A DNA stretch of 64,000 nucleotides from UBA6918 sp040754425 (GCA_040754425.1 JBFMCR010000032.1:21015-85014); one strand, 5' to 3'; positions 53,340 to 61,498 are shown, counted from the first letter of the stretch. The notes: a model not told the origin generated them from the letters alone. Numbers and translations are program-made.

Positions 53340-54092
53340 TTGGCAAATTTCAAGGACCACTTCTCCGACACCCCGGCGCGCTACGCCGAGTTCCGCCCGA
53401 CTTATCCCGCAGAACTCTTTGCCTGGCTCGCCGGCCTGTGCGAAGCACACGAAGCAGCCTGGGATTGCGCCACCGGCAGCGGCCAGGCGGCAGCCGGCCT
53501 TGCGCCGCACTTCACCAGCATCATCGCCACAGACGCCAGCGCCGAACAGGTCGCTCATGCGAGCGGCCCTGGCAATGTCGTTTTTCGCGTAGCCACGGCA
53601 GAAGCCAGCGGACTCGCGGACAACAGCATCGACCTCGTCACCGTGGCGCAGGCCGCGCACTGGTTCGACCTGCCGCGCTTTTTCGCCGAAGCGCAGCGCG
53701 TGCTGAAACCCGCCGGCGTGCTGGCGCTGTGGGGCTACGGCCGCCTCGACCTGCCCGCCGGCATGGACGAAATCTTCCAGCGTTTCTACGGCGAGACCAT
53801 TGGCCCTTGGTGGCCGCCGGAGCGCAAATGGATCGACGACGGTTATCGTTCGCTGGACTTTCCCTTTGCGGAAATCGCCGCGCCGGATTTCTTCATCGAA
53901 GTGGAATGGAACCTGCCGCGGCTGCTGGATTACCTCTCGACCTGGTCGGCAGTGAAGCGCTATCGATCAGACAAGGGCGTCGATCCCCTGCCCACGCTCA
54001 TGACCGAACTGCAGCCGCTTTGGGGCAAGTCCGAGACTGCGCTGCAATTGAAGTGGCCGCTGTTTCTGCGCGTCGGCCGGCTGTCTGACTGA
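53340..54092 (+). CDS. Class I SAM-dependent methyltransferase
   Basis: 250 residues, starting at TTG 53340 (MANFKDHFSDTPARYAEFRP). SAM-binding motif I AWDCATGSGQAAAGLAP, motif II IATDASAEQVAHA and motif IV VTVAQAAHWFDLPRFFAEAQ are as in the UbiE/COQ5-like small methyltransferase group. Substrate is unknown. The 3' end overlaps, on the opposite strand, the last 133 bases of the Crp-family gene. Confidence 0.85.
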   Translation: MANFKDHFSDTPARYAEFRPTYPAELFAWLAGLCEAHEAAWDCATGSGQAAAGLAPHFTSIIATDASAEQVAHASGPGNVVFRVATAEASGLADNSIDLVTVAQAAHWFDLPRFFAEAQRVLKPAGVLALWGYGRLDLPAGMDEIFQRFYGETIGPWWPPERKWIDDGYRSLDFPFAEIAAPDFFIEVEWNLPRLLDYLSTWSAVKRYRSDKGVDPLPTLMTELQPLWGKSETALQLKWPLFLRVGRLSD

Positions 54093-54676
54093 GCCTGGGG
54101 CAGGGCAATCTCGCGGTCGGCGCGGCGGATGCACCCCTGCCTCTGCAATTGCGCAAGCGTGCGATACAAGTGTTCATGCGTCATGCCCAGCGCACCGGCC
54201 CAGGTTTTGAGCGTGCCCTCGTTCAGGTCGTAGCGACCATGTTCACGCAGATAATGCAACACGCGATCTCCCGCCCCCGGCAGGCTCAGGCGCTCGCACT
54301 GGCTACGCAGGGCGCGGATGACTTGTGACTGCCACCTCGCATAAGCGCGACTGAAATCCGCATGGCCCAATGCAGCTTGGAAATCCGCCAGCGGCAGTAT
54401 CCAAACCATGCTGTCCGTCGCTGCTTCTCCGTCGCAATGGTAGCGCTCGGAAAACAGCGAGGCCTCGGCCAGCACACCGCGCGTGCAGCGCTGCAGGATC
54501 ACGCGCTCGCCCTGCGGGGTGTGGCGCACCAGTTGCAGTTCGCCGCTCGCCACCCAGAACAGGCTGGCAGGCTTTTCGCCGTTGGCAAAGATACGCACGC
54601 CCTTGGAGATCAGGCGCGACTCGGCGAAGCGCGCAAGCCAGGTTTCGATATAAGCCAGAGCATCAGGTCGTGACAT
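53960..54676 (-). CDS. Crp/Fnr family transcriptional regulator
   Basis: About 238 residues from ATG 54676 (a slightly longer start exists at 54688). A cyclic-nucleotide-binding-like beta-barrel (FANGEKPASLFWVASGELQL...RHTPQGERVILQR) is followed by a C-terminal winged helix with recognition segment TWAGALGMTHEHLYRTLAQL. No Fnr-type N-terminal cysteines are present, so it is not an O2-sensing Fnr. The last ~44 residues are a Ser/Arg-rich tail that exists only as antisense of the methyltransferase gene; the functional protein may end earlier in effect. Confidence 0.85.
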   Translation of the reverse strand: MSRPDALAYIETWLARFAESRLISKGVRIFANGEKPASLFWVASGELQLVRHTPQGERVILQRCTRGVLAEASLFSERYHCDGEAATDSMVWILPLADFQAALGHADFSRAYARWQSQVIRALRSQCERLSLPGAGDRVLHYLREHGRYDLNEGTLKTWAGALGMTHEHLYRTLAQLQRQGCIRRADREIALPQAQSDSRPTRRNSGHFNCSAVSDLPQSGCSSVMSVGRGSTPLSDR

Positions 54677-54743
54677 GAGCGAAATCATACCGGTTGCGTG
54701 AGCCACGCTCTACACTCCACGCACCCCTTAACAAGACAATGCC

Positions 54744-55232
54744 ATGAAAACAGCCCTATTCCTCACACTCGGCCTGGCAGCCACTTCAAGCCTGGCCGAG
54801 GCCACGCTGCCAGCCCATCACCAGCATGAACATCATGCCGGCATGACGCACCATGCAGCGCCCGACACACGCCAGCCGGTCAGTTTCCCGCCAGCACTGA
54901 AGGAGGAAACCCTGGCCAACATGCGCGACCATTTGCACGCCATCCAGGAAATCACCGCCCACCTTGCCGAAAAGCAGTTCGATGCGGCCGCGGAAGTCGC
55001 GGAAACGCGCCTGGGTTTGAGTTCGCTCAAACGCCATGGCGCCCACGAGGTGGCAAAATACATGCCTGAAGGCATGCGACAGATCGGCCACGGCATGCAC
55101 CAGTCCGCCAGCCAGTTTGCAGTGGTGGCGCAGGAAGCTGGCGCTACAGGCGATAGCGCTGCAGCTTTACGCGCCCTGTCGCAGGTGCAGACCAGTTGTG
55201 TCGCCTGCCATGCAGGCTACCAACTGAAGTAA
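54744..55232 (+). CDS. Cytochrome c'-like periplasmic protein
   Basis: 162 residues with a signal peptide (MKTALFLTLGLAATSSLAEA). A helical body and a heme site SCVACHAGY (CxxCH) ten residues from the C-terminus are the layout of cytochrome c'/c556. Between the signal and the helices is a His-rich segment (HHQHEHHAGMTHHAA) that may bind metal. Cytochromes c' bind NO and can protect against it. It lies upstream of an MBL-fold gene in the same direction. Confidence 0.83.
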   Translation: MKTALFLTLGLAATSSLAEATLPAHHQHEHHAGMTHHAAPDTRQPVSFPPALKEETLANMRDHLHAIQEITAHLAEKQFDAAAEVAETRLGLSSLKRHGAHEVAKYMPEGMRQIGHGMHQSASQFAVVAQEAGATGDSAAALRALSQVQTSCVACHAGYQLK

Positions 55233-55273
55233 CCCCCGCTACAATCCTTTTACTTTCCGATTCGGAACACACC

Positions 55274-56197
55274 ATGAAACGACTGTTCGCCCTCCCCCTG
55301 CTGCCGGCGCTCGCGCTGTTCTCCCACGCCGCCGCCGCGCTCGACATGCACTTCCGCACCGTCGCGCCCGGCGTCTACGCCTACATCGGCGAGACCGGCA
55401 TGCGCACCTTCGACAACGAGGGCATGAACGCCAACTCGGGCTTCATCGTCACCAATGCCGGCGTCGTCGTGGTGGACAGCGGTTCCACCTGGAAAGTGGC
55501 CGAGCAGATCCACGCCGCCATCCGCAAGGTAACGAAGCAGCCGGTGAAGTACGTCGTCAACACCGGCGGGCAGGACCACCGCTGGCTGGGCAACGGCTAT
55601 TTCAAGGCGCAAGGCGCCGAGATCATCGCCGCGAAAGCCACCATCGACGACATGAACGCGCGCGGCGCCATGCAACTGCAGGGCTTGGCCGGCGAATTGA
55701 AGGACAAGGTCGCCGGCACCGAAGTCGTGCTGCCCACACGCACCTTCGACAAGAAGGAGGTCTTGAAGCTGGGCGGGCGCGAAATCCAGCTGCAGCATTT
55801 CCGCGGTGGCCACACCCCCGGCGACAGCGTGGTCTGGCTGCCCAAGGAAAAGCTGCTGTTCTCCGGCGACATGGTCTACGTCGACCGCCTGCTGGGCGTG
55901 CTGCCGTTTTCCAACGCCAGCGACTGGCTCGCCTCCTTCGCCGAAATGGAAAAGCTCAAGCCGCGCACCATAATTCCCGGCCACGGCGCGGTATGCGACC
56001 TGAAGAAGGCGCAGCGCGAAAGCCGCGACTACCTGCGCCACCTGGTCGACCACATGCAGAAGGCGGTCGACGACCTGGTTGGGCTGCAGGAAGCCATCGA
56101 CAGCCTCGACCAGTCGAAGTGGTCCCATCTCGTCAACTACGAATTGCTGAAGGGCGGCAACGCAAGCCGCGTCTACCTGGAGATGGAAAGCCGCTGA
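55274..56197 (+). CDS. MBL-fold protein with altered metal motif (SoxH-like)
   Basis: 307 residues with a signal peptide. Metallo-beta-lactamase fold of the SoxH/quinoprotein-relay type: GFIVTNAGVVVVDSG, GGHTPGDSVVWLP (His180), FSGDMVYVDRL (Asp199) and IIPGHGAV (His237). The canonical HxHxDH is replaced by T97-G-G-Q-D-H102, so two of the usual zinc ligands are missing and only Asp101 and His102 remain. It may bind a single metal or have another role. It overlaps the TauE-like pseudogene by one base. Confidence 0.85.
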   Translation: MKRLFALPLLPALALFSHAAAALDMHFRTVAPGVYAYIGETGMRTFDNEGMNANSGFIVTNAGVVVVDSGSTWKVAEQIHAAIRKVTKQPVKYVVNTGGQDHRWLGNGYFKAQGAEIIAAKATIDDMNARGAMQLQGLAGELKDKVAGTEVVLPTRTFDKKEVLKLGGREIQLQHFRGGHTPGDSVVWLPKEKLLFSGDMVYVDRLLGVLPFSNASDWLASFAEMEKLKPRTIIPGHGAVCDLKKAQRESRDYLRHLVDHMQKAVDDLVGLQEAIDSLDQSKWSHLVNYELLKGGNASRVYLEMESR

Positions 56198-57043
56198 TGA
56201 CGCTGTTCCAGGTTTCCGGCGTCGAGACCTGGCTGTGGCTGCCGCCGCTGGCGGCCTTCATCGTTTCCTTCTTCACTCGATGGTGGGCATTTCCGGCGCC
56301 TTCCTGCTGATGCCATTCCAGATGAGCGTGCTGGGCTATGCCGGCCCGTCGGCTTCGGCCACCAACCTCGTGTTCAACCTCTACGCCACGCCCGGCGGCG
56401 TCTGACGCTACATGCGCGACGGCCGCATGGCCTGGCCGCTGGCGCGGCTCACCATCCTCGGCACCCTGCCCGGCGTGGTGGCCGGCTTCTACCTGCGCAC
56501 CCTGGTGCTGCCGGATGCTGCGCGCTTCAAGATTTTCGTCGGCACGGTCATGCTGTATCTGGCGTGGCGCCTGCTGTCCGCATTCGCGCCCTGGGCCAAG
56601 CGAAGGCCCGCGCCCGCCTTCGCCGCCGCTGACAGCCTGCAGCTCGCGCGCAGCGACTGGCAGCGCATGGAATTCACGCTCGGCGCTCACGCCTGCGGCT
56701 TCTCGGTGCCGGCCGTGCTGGCGCTGAGTTTCATCGTCGGCATCATCGGCGGCACCTACGGCATCGGCGGCGGCGCCATCGTGTATTCCGTGCTACCTCT
56801 GCCCGGCGGTGGCTATGCCGCGCCCGACTGGCTGCTTGGCAGCCTGTTCGGCCTGGGCGGACTGGCGGGCATGTACCTCGGCGCGGCCACGCAAAAGCAT
56901 GTGCCACAGAATGCGCTTAAGTTCGGCCTGGCCTTTTGCTGTGCGGCCTGGGCGTCATGTATCTGTTTCCGCAACCTGGCCGCTCCGCTTGCCAACGTCA
57001 ATCCACTCACCAGGAACCGCAATCCGGCAGCAATCATCATTTG
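56197..57043 (+). pseudogene. TauE/SafE sulfite-exporter family gene, multiply disrupted
   Basis: Reads MTLFQVSGVETWLWLPPLAA then VSFFT, loses one base near 56278 (frame change), resumes as SMVGISGAFLLMPFQMS... to ATPGGV, then has an in-frame TGA at 56403-56405 (relatives would likely have Trp), resumes RYMRDGRMAWPLARLTILGT, lacks roughly 40 residues after GIGGGAIV, and changes frame again near 56930 (GLGVMYLFPQ is found in another frame). Three or more independent lesions make it a pseudogene. Relatives export sulfite or other small anions. It may once have acted with the MBL and cytochrome proteins upstream. Confidence 0.85.
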
Positions 57044-57209
57044 ACGGCTTAAGATGGGTTTCCAAGCAGCTTGCCGTTAGGGTGATTCCTGGCCGGGCCC
57101 CTCCATACCGGCTTTTACTTTCCAAAGCGATTTCCTGGCTTCGCCCCTCATTCAAGCTGGCGGGGAATTTGGGCAACGGCAGATTCATGCCCCTTGCTCA
57201 TCGCCTGAC

Positions 57210-57908
57210 TTATGCGCGTACGCAAAAGCCTTCGAACAATTCCGCGAACTGCTCGCGGGTCTCGCTCAAGGAGCGGTCGCTCACTGCGCTGCGGCACAGG
57301 TGTTCATCGCGGCAGCCCTGGCTGCGAAAACGCTGCAGGGCGTAATGCTTCACGCCGCGCCCGGCCAGGTCATGTGCCATGTCGACCACCTCCCAGTGCG
57401 CCAGCAAGGCCGGATGCACGGTGGTGCGGATTTCATGCTCCACGCCTGAGGCCAGCAGCAAGGCCAGGCTTTCCTGCACCGGTGTGCCGCTGTCCTTCAC
57501 GCCGGTGATGCGAGAGTAATCGGCGAATGGCGCCTTCACGTCCATGCCCACCCAGTCGGTGAGCGGCAGCACGGCTGCCAGCCGTTTCGGATACATGCCG
57601 CCGGTGTGCAGGCCGATTTTGAAGCCAAGCGCGCGCACTTCGCGCATGGCCTCGGGCAGTGCCGCCTGCAGGGTGGGCTCGCCGCCCGAGAACACCACGG
57701 CGTCGAGCAGGCCCTGGCGGCGCTTTAGAAACGCCAACACGTCGGCCCAGGCGATTTCGCTTTCCGATTGCGCCGGAATCAGCTCGGGGTTGTGGCAATA
57801 GCCGCAGCGCCAGGGGCAGCCCTGGCAGAACACCACCGCGGACAATTGCCCCGGCCAGTCGGTTGCGGAGAGCGGCGTGACGCCGCCGACTCTGAGGGAT
57901 GCACTCAT
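57210..57908 (-). CDS. nrdG: Anaerobic ribonucleotide reductase activating protein
   Basis: 232 residues. Radical-SAM enzyme that makes the glycyl radical on NrdD; cluster motif CQGCPWRCGYCHNP. SAM contacts are suggested by FSGGEPTLQ. Length fits the longer NrdG/PFL-activase-like form. It is downstream of the two nrdD pieces and separated from them by 383 bp of dispersed repeats. Together they form class III RNR for anaerobic dNTP synthesis. Confidence 0.93.
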   Translation of the reverse strand: MSASLRVGGVTPLSATDWPGQLSAVVFCQGCPWRCGYCHNPELIPAQSESEIAWADVLAFLKRRQGLLDAVVFSGGEPTLQAALPEAMREVRALGFKIGLHTGGMYPKRLAAVLPLTDWVGMDVKAPFADYSRITGVKDSGTPVQESLALLLASGVEHEIRTTVHPALLAHWEVVDMAHDLAGRGVKHYALQRFRSQGCRDEHLCRSAVSDRSLSETREQFAELFEGFCVRA

Positions 57909-57919
57909 GTTCTTATCCA

Positions 57920-58287
57920 GTCATTGCGAGGAGGCGGAGCCGACGCGGCAATCCGGTCAAACTTGGCTAGGCCTTGCCTAACTGGATCGCCACGGCCCTG
58001 CGGGCCTCGCGATGACGGATTTGGCGTCATTGCGAGGAGGCGCAGCCGACGCGGCAATCCGGTCAAACAAAGCCCAGCAAACCTCTTGAACCTTGCAACT
58101 TGAAACTTGCTTCTTATAAACCCTGGATCGCCACGGCCCTGCGGGCCTCGCGATGACGGATTTGGCGTCATTGCGAGGAGGCGAAGCCGACGTGGCAATC
58201 CAGGGTTTTGCTGGGTCTTGTTTGACTGGATCGCGGCCCGCCACGGCCTGCGGCCTCGCGGCTAAAGGCTGACGCGCTCGCGATGAC
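57920..58287. repeat. Array of three inverted pairs of GTCATTGCGAGG-type repeats, nrdG/nrdD gap
   Basis: Units GTCATTGCGAGGAGGCG...GGCAATCC start at about 57920, 58025 and 58166, and each is followed by an inverted unit GGATCGC...CCTCGCGATGAC ending at about 58016, 58157 and 58287. The copies vary by 1-4 bases; pairs are joined by GGATTTGGC. The gap holds no other feature. Confidence 0.85.
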
Positions 58288-58291
58288 GAAA

Positions 58292-58480
58292 TCAACCCAG
58301 CCGGCAAGCGCCCTCTTCGAAGAAGCGGCGCTCGCGGTGCTCGCTCTTCTTGCCCTTGTTGAAGCTGGCCACGGGGCGGTGGTAGCCCATCACGCGGGTC
58401 CACACTTCGCAGCGGGTGCGCTCCTCCTCTTTCAGCACAGAGGCGTCGAGGGCTTTGCTCATTACGGACAGGTCGGTCAT
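58292..58480 (-). CDS. nrdD: Glycyl-radical domain of class III ribonucleotide reductase, encoded separately
   Basis: 62 residues, MTDLSVMSKALDASVLKEEE then RTRCEVWTRVMGYHRPVASF. The glycyl-radical motif RVMGY places the radical on Gly32, as in the C-terminus of full-length NrdD. It is in the same frame as the large nrdD piece but is separated by two in-frame TGA codons in a 12-bp duplication; AAGGAG 6 nt upstream of its ATG gives it an excellent ribosome site. A role as a trans-acting radical domain, compared with GrcA (YfiD) for pyruvate formate-lyase, is inferred. Confidence 0.88.
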   Translation of the reverse strand: MTDLSVMSKALDASVLKEEERTRCEVWTRVMGYHRPVASFNKGKKSEHRERRFFEEGACRLG

Positions 58481-58492
58481 TTCAGTCTCCTT

Positions 58493-58516
58493 TCAGGCAG
58501 TGATTCAGGCAGTGAT
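58493..58516 (-). other. 12-bp tandem duplication creating double in-frame stop in nrdD
   Basis: ATCACTGCCTGA occurs twice in tandem on the minus strand; each ends with TGA in the nrdD frame. The second copy is followed by AAGGAGACTGAA and the ATG of the small glycyl-radical gene. Confidence 0.9.
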
Positions 58517-60520
58517 TGCGCGTTTGCGCGACAGGGCTTCCTCGTCGCACTTGGGACAGAACTCGTGCTCGCCGGCGAGGTAGCCGTGTTTGGGACAGAT
58601 GGAAAACGTCGGCGTGATGGTGATGTAGGGCAGGCGGAAACGTTCCAGACTCCGCCGCACCAGCTTCCTGCACGCCTCGGCCGACGAGATGCGCTCGGAC
58701 ATGTAAAGATGCAGCACCGTGCCGCCGGTGTATTTCCTTTGCAGATCGTCCTGCCGCTCCAGCGCCTCGAAGGCGTCATCGGTAAAGCCCACCGGCAGCT
58801 GCGACGAGTTGGTGTAGTAAGGCGCGTCCTCGCTGCCCGCCTGCAGTATGCCGGGATAGCGCCTGGCGTCCTCCTTGGCGAAGCGATAGGTCGTGCCTTC
58901 GGCGGGTGTGGCCTCCAGGTTGTAGAGGTGGCCGGTTTCCTCCTGGAAGCTGGCGATGCGGCCGCGGATGTGGTCCAAGAGGCGCAGCGCGAAGTCATGC
59001 CCCCACTCCGTGGTGATGTCGTGGGAGTCAGAGGTGAAGTTGCGGATCATCTCGTTGATGCCGTTCACGCCGATGGTCGAGAAGTGATTGCGCAGCGTGC
59101 CGAGGTAGCGCTTGGTGTAGGGGAACAGGCCGTCGTCCATCAAGCGCTGGATGACCTTGCGCTTTATTTCCAGGCCGTTCCGCGCCATGTCGAGCAGCGC
59201 GTCCAGCCGTCGCAGCAGCGCGGCTTCGTCGCCCTTGTACTCGAAGCCGAGGCGCGCGCAGTTGACCGTCACCACGCCAACCGAACCCGTCTGCTCGGCC
59301 GAGCCGAACAGGCCGTTGCCGCGCTTCAACAACTCGCGCAGATCGAGCTGCAAACGGCAGCACATCGAGCGAATATGATTCGGCTTCATCTCCGAATTGA
59401 TGAAGTTCTGGAAGTAGGGCAGGCCGTAGCGCGCGGTCATGGCGAACAGGCGCTCGGCGTTTTCCGACTCCCAGGGGAAGTCCGGCGTCATGTTGTAGGT
59501 GGGGATGGGGAAGGTGAACACGCGCCCCTTGGCGTCGCCCGTGGTCATCACCTCGATGTAGGCGCGGTTGATCATGTCCATTTCTTCCTGCAGCTCGCCG
59601 TAGCTGAAGGGCATCTCTTCGCCGGCGATCACCGGGATCTGCTCGCGCAAATCCTCCGGGCAGGTCCAGTCGAAGGTGAGGTTGGTGAACGGCGTCTGCG
59701 TGCCCCAGCGCGAAGGCACGTTGAGGTTGTAGATCAGTTCCTGGATGCACTGCTTCACCGCATCAAAGCTCATGTTGTCCTTGCGGATGAAGGGCGCCAT
59801 GTAGGTATCGAAGGAGGAGAAGGCCTGCGCGCCGGCCCATTCGTTCTGCAGCGTGCCGAGAAAATTCACGATCTGCCCGACCGCGGAGGACATGTGCTTG
59901 GGCGGCCCCGCTTCCACCTTGCCCGGCACGCCGTTGAGGCCTTCGTGCAAGAGCGTGCGCAGCGACCAGCCGGCGCAGTAGCCGGCGAGCATGTCGAGAT
60001 CGTGGATGTGGATGGAGCCGTCGCGGTGCGCCTCGCCCAGTTCCGGCGGGTAGACGTGGTTCAGCCAGTAATTGGCCACCACCTTGCCGGAGACGTTGAG
60101 GATGAGACCGCCGAGCGAGTAGCCCTGGTTGGCGTTGGCGTTCACGCGCCAGTCCTGGCGGGAAAGATATTCGTTGATCGAGGCTTCCACGTCGACCACG
60201 GTCTTGCGGTCCTCGCGCAGCTTCTTGTGCGATTCGCGGTAGGCGATGTAGGCGCGCGCGGTCTGGAAATGGTTGGAGGCGATCAGCGTCTGCTCCACCA
60301 CGTCCTGGATGCGCTCGATGTCGGGTGCCGCGCCATGCATGCTGTGGATCAGCACCTTGGTCACCTGCCCGGTGAGCAGGTCGGCCTCGGCCTCGCCGAA
60401 TTCGCCGGTGGCCTGACCGGCGCGCAGGATGGCCGATCGGATCTTGCCGGCGTCGAAGGCCACGCGGCGGCCGTCGCGCTTGATGACTTCACGGGGCAGA
60501 ACTGCTATTACGGAATTCAT
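58505..60520 (-). CDS. nrdD: Anaerobic ribonucleoside-triphosphate reductase, large part without radical domain
   Basis: 671 residues from ATG 60520, with GGGAGGT upstream. N-terminal ATP cone (REVIKRDGRRVAFDAGKI), then the ten-stranded barrel with active-site cysteines in SMCCRLQLDLREL and NCARLGFEY, and a C-terminal zinc region CPKHGYLAGEHEFCPKC. The glycyl-radical segment normally following is absent and is encoded by the next gene. It reduces NTPs to dNTPs without oxygen. A strong promoter with a palindromic operator precedes it, shared with the divergent hemerythrin gene. Confidence 0.93.
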   Translation of the reverse strand: MNSVIAVLPREVIKRDGRRVAFDAGKIRSAILRAGQATGEFGEAEADLLTGQVTKVLIHSMHGAAPDIERIQDVVEQTLIASNHFQTARAYIAYRESHKKLREDRKTVVDVEASINEYLSRQDWRVNANANQGYSLGGLILNVSGKVVANYWLNHVYPPELGEAHRDGSIHIHDLDMLAGYCAGWSLRTLLHEGLNGVPGKVEAGPPKHMSSAVGQIVNFLGTLQNEWAGAQAFSSFDTYMAPFIRKDNMSFDAVKQCIQELIYNLNVPSRWGTQTPFTNLTFDWTCPEDLREQIPVIAGEEMPFSYGELQEEMDMINRAYIEVMTTGDAKGRVFTFPIPTYNMTPDFPWESENAERLFAMTARYGLPYFQNFINSEMKPNHIRSMCCRLQLDLRELLKRGNGLFGSAEQTGSVGVVTVNCARLGFEYKGDEAALLRRLDALLDMARNGLEIKRKVIQRLMDDGLFPYTKRYLGTLRNHFSTIGVNGINEMIRNFTSDSHDITTEWGHDFALRLLDHIRGRIASFQEETGHLYNLEATPAEGTTYRFAKEDARRYPGILQAGSEDAPYYTNSSQLPVGFTDDAFEALERQDDLQRKYTGGTVLHLYMSERISSAEACRKLVRRSLERFRLPYITITPTFSICPKHGYLAGEHEFCPKCDEEALSRKRAITA

Positions 60521-60562
60521 GCTTGTCACCTCCCTATCAACATTTTGTGTCTGGCACATAGC

Positions 60563-60591
60563 CAAGATACGACATCTTGTAGCGGTGTCAA
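60563..60591 (-). promoter_or_regulatory. nrdD promoter with palindromic operator
   Basis: TTGACA (60591-60586) and TATCTT (60569-60564), 16 nt apart. The palindrome CAAGAT-N5-ATCTTG (60563-60579) covers the -10 and reads the same on both strands. It resembles half-sites of NsrR (AAGATG) and does not match FNR. NrdR boxes are also possible but do not fit the consensus well. Confidence 0.6.
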
Positions 60592-60626
60592 GATGAATTT
60601 CAGGTTAGATTGTCCTGATATACTTA

Positions 60627-60649
60627 AACATGAGTATTTTCCACATGTT
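60627..60649 (+). promoter_or_regulatory. Candidate NsrR-type operator before the hemerythrin gene
   Basis: AACATG-N11-CATGTT, a 23-bp dyad with the 11-1-11 layout of NsrR sites, agreeing with AAGATGYATTTWAAATRCAT plus CTT at about 14 of 23 positions. It sits just after a TATACT -10 (60619-60624) and 15 nt before the hemerythrin ATG. Assignment is tentative. Confidence 0.42.
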
Positions 60650-60663
60650 ATGGAGACCAAGCC

Positions 60664-61101
60664 ATGAGCACGATTCTGGAATACATGGGTACCGACCACC
60701 GCGCCTGCGACGATTTGTTCGCTTTGGCCGAGGAAGCCGCGGCCAAAAAGGACTGGGGCAGCGCGCGCGACTTGTTCGGAAAATTCCAGGCCGCCATGGC
60801 GCACCACCTGACCATGGAAGAAGAAGTGCTGTTCCCCGCCTTCGAGGAACGCACCGGCATGAGCGCCGGCCCCACCCAGGTCATGCGCATGGAACACGAA
60901 CAGATGCGCGCGCTGATCGCCGACATGGCGGCCGCCGCCGAAGCCGGCAACGTGTCGGCCTACCTCGGCGCCTCGGAAACCCTCAACATGCTCATGCAGC
61001 AGCACAACATCAAGGAAGAGAACATGCTCTACCCCATGGCCGACCGCGCACTGGGCGCGGATGGCGAGGCGGTGATCCACTCCATGCAAGCCGTCAAATA
61101 A
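60664..61101 (+). CDS. Hemerythrin domain protein
   Basis: 145 residues, four-helix bundle with the metal ligands His12, His47/48, Glu52, His78, His114 and Glu118-119. Non-heme diiron proteins of this type bind O2 or NO, or aid Fe-S repair. The neighbours DUF2249 and NnrS-like membrane protein are frequent partners in NO-related clusters. TATGGAGACCAAGCC precedes the ATG. It is divergent from the class III RNR genes and shares a 143-nt regulatory region. Confidence 0.92.
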   Translation: MSTILEYMGTDHRACDDLFALAEEAAAKKDWGSARDLFGKFQAAMAHHLTMEEEVLFPAFEERTGMSAGPTQVMRMEHEQMRALIADMAAAAEAGNVSAYLGASETLNMLMQQHNIKEENMLYPMADRALGADGEAVIHSMQAVK

Positions 61102-61112
61102 CAGGGAATGCA

Positions 61113-61236
61113 AACCTTCGTCATCGCGAGCGCGTCAGCCTTTAGCCGCGAGGCCGCAGGCCGTGGCGGGCCGCGATCCAGTGTTTTAATAGCATCAAGT
61201 CCCTGGATCGCCACGGCGCTTCGCGCCTCGCGATGA
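61113..61236. repeat. GTCATCGCGAG-type dispersed repeat, hemerythrin/DUF2249 gap
   Basis: GTCATCGCGAGCGCGTCAGC ... GCGGGCCGCGATCCAGTG followed by the inverted unit GGATCGCCACGGCG...CTCGCGATGACC. Its end lies 26 nt before the DUF2249 ATG. Confidence 0.75.
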
Positions 61237-61261
61237 CCAATTTAAAAACTGCCTTAGCCCT

Positions 61262-61498
61262 ATGACGCCTCCCGCCAACGAAATCCTCATCGACGCGCGC
61301 GGGCTGGAGCCGCCCGAACCGCTGGAGAAGGTCATGCAGACACTGGACCTGCTCAGACCCGGCCAGTCGATCCGCCTCTTGCTGCACCGCGAGCCCTTCC
61401 CGCTCTATGCAATCCTCGACGAGCGCGGTTATGGCCACGACACCACCGCACAGCCCGACGGCAGCTACATCATCCTGATCCGGCAAGCCGGCACGTAA
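61262..61498 (+). CDS. DUF2249 domain protein
   Basis: 78 residues, a TusA-like fold: LIDARGLEPPEPLEKVMQTL, LLLHREPFPLYAILDERGY and SYIILIRQAG. DUF2249 domains commonly occur beside or fused to hemerythrin and in denitrification or NO-response clusters. Their biochemical role is not established; there is no conserved TusA-type Cys here. Flanked by dispersed repeats on both sides. Confidence 0.88.
   Translation: MTPPANEILIDARGLEPPEPLEKVMQTLDLLRPGQSIRLLLHREPFPLYAILDERGYGHDTTAQPDGSYIILIRQAGT

Noticed and set aside
57920..58287. CRISPR array
   Set aside because: Repeat units alternate in orientation and differ in length, with no unique spacers and no cas genes.
58493..58507. Selenocysteine read-through at TGA in nrdD
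   Set aside because: Two tandem TGA codons, a strong ribosome site and a new ATG immediately downstream argue for separate translation; no Sec is known at this place in NrdD.
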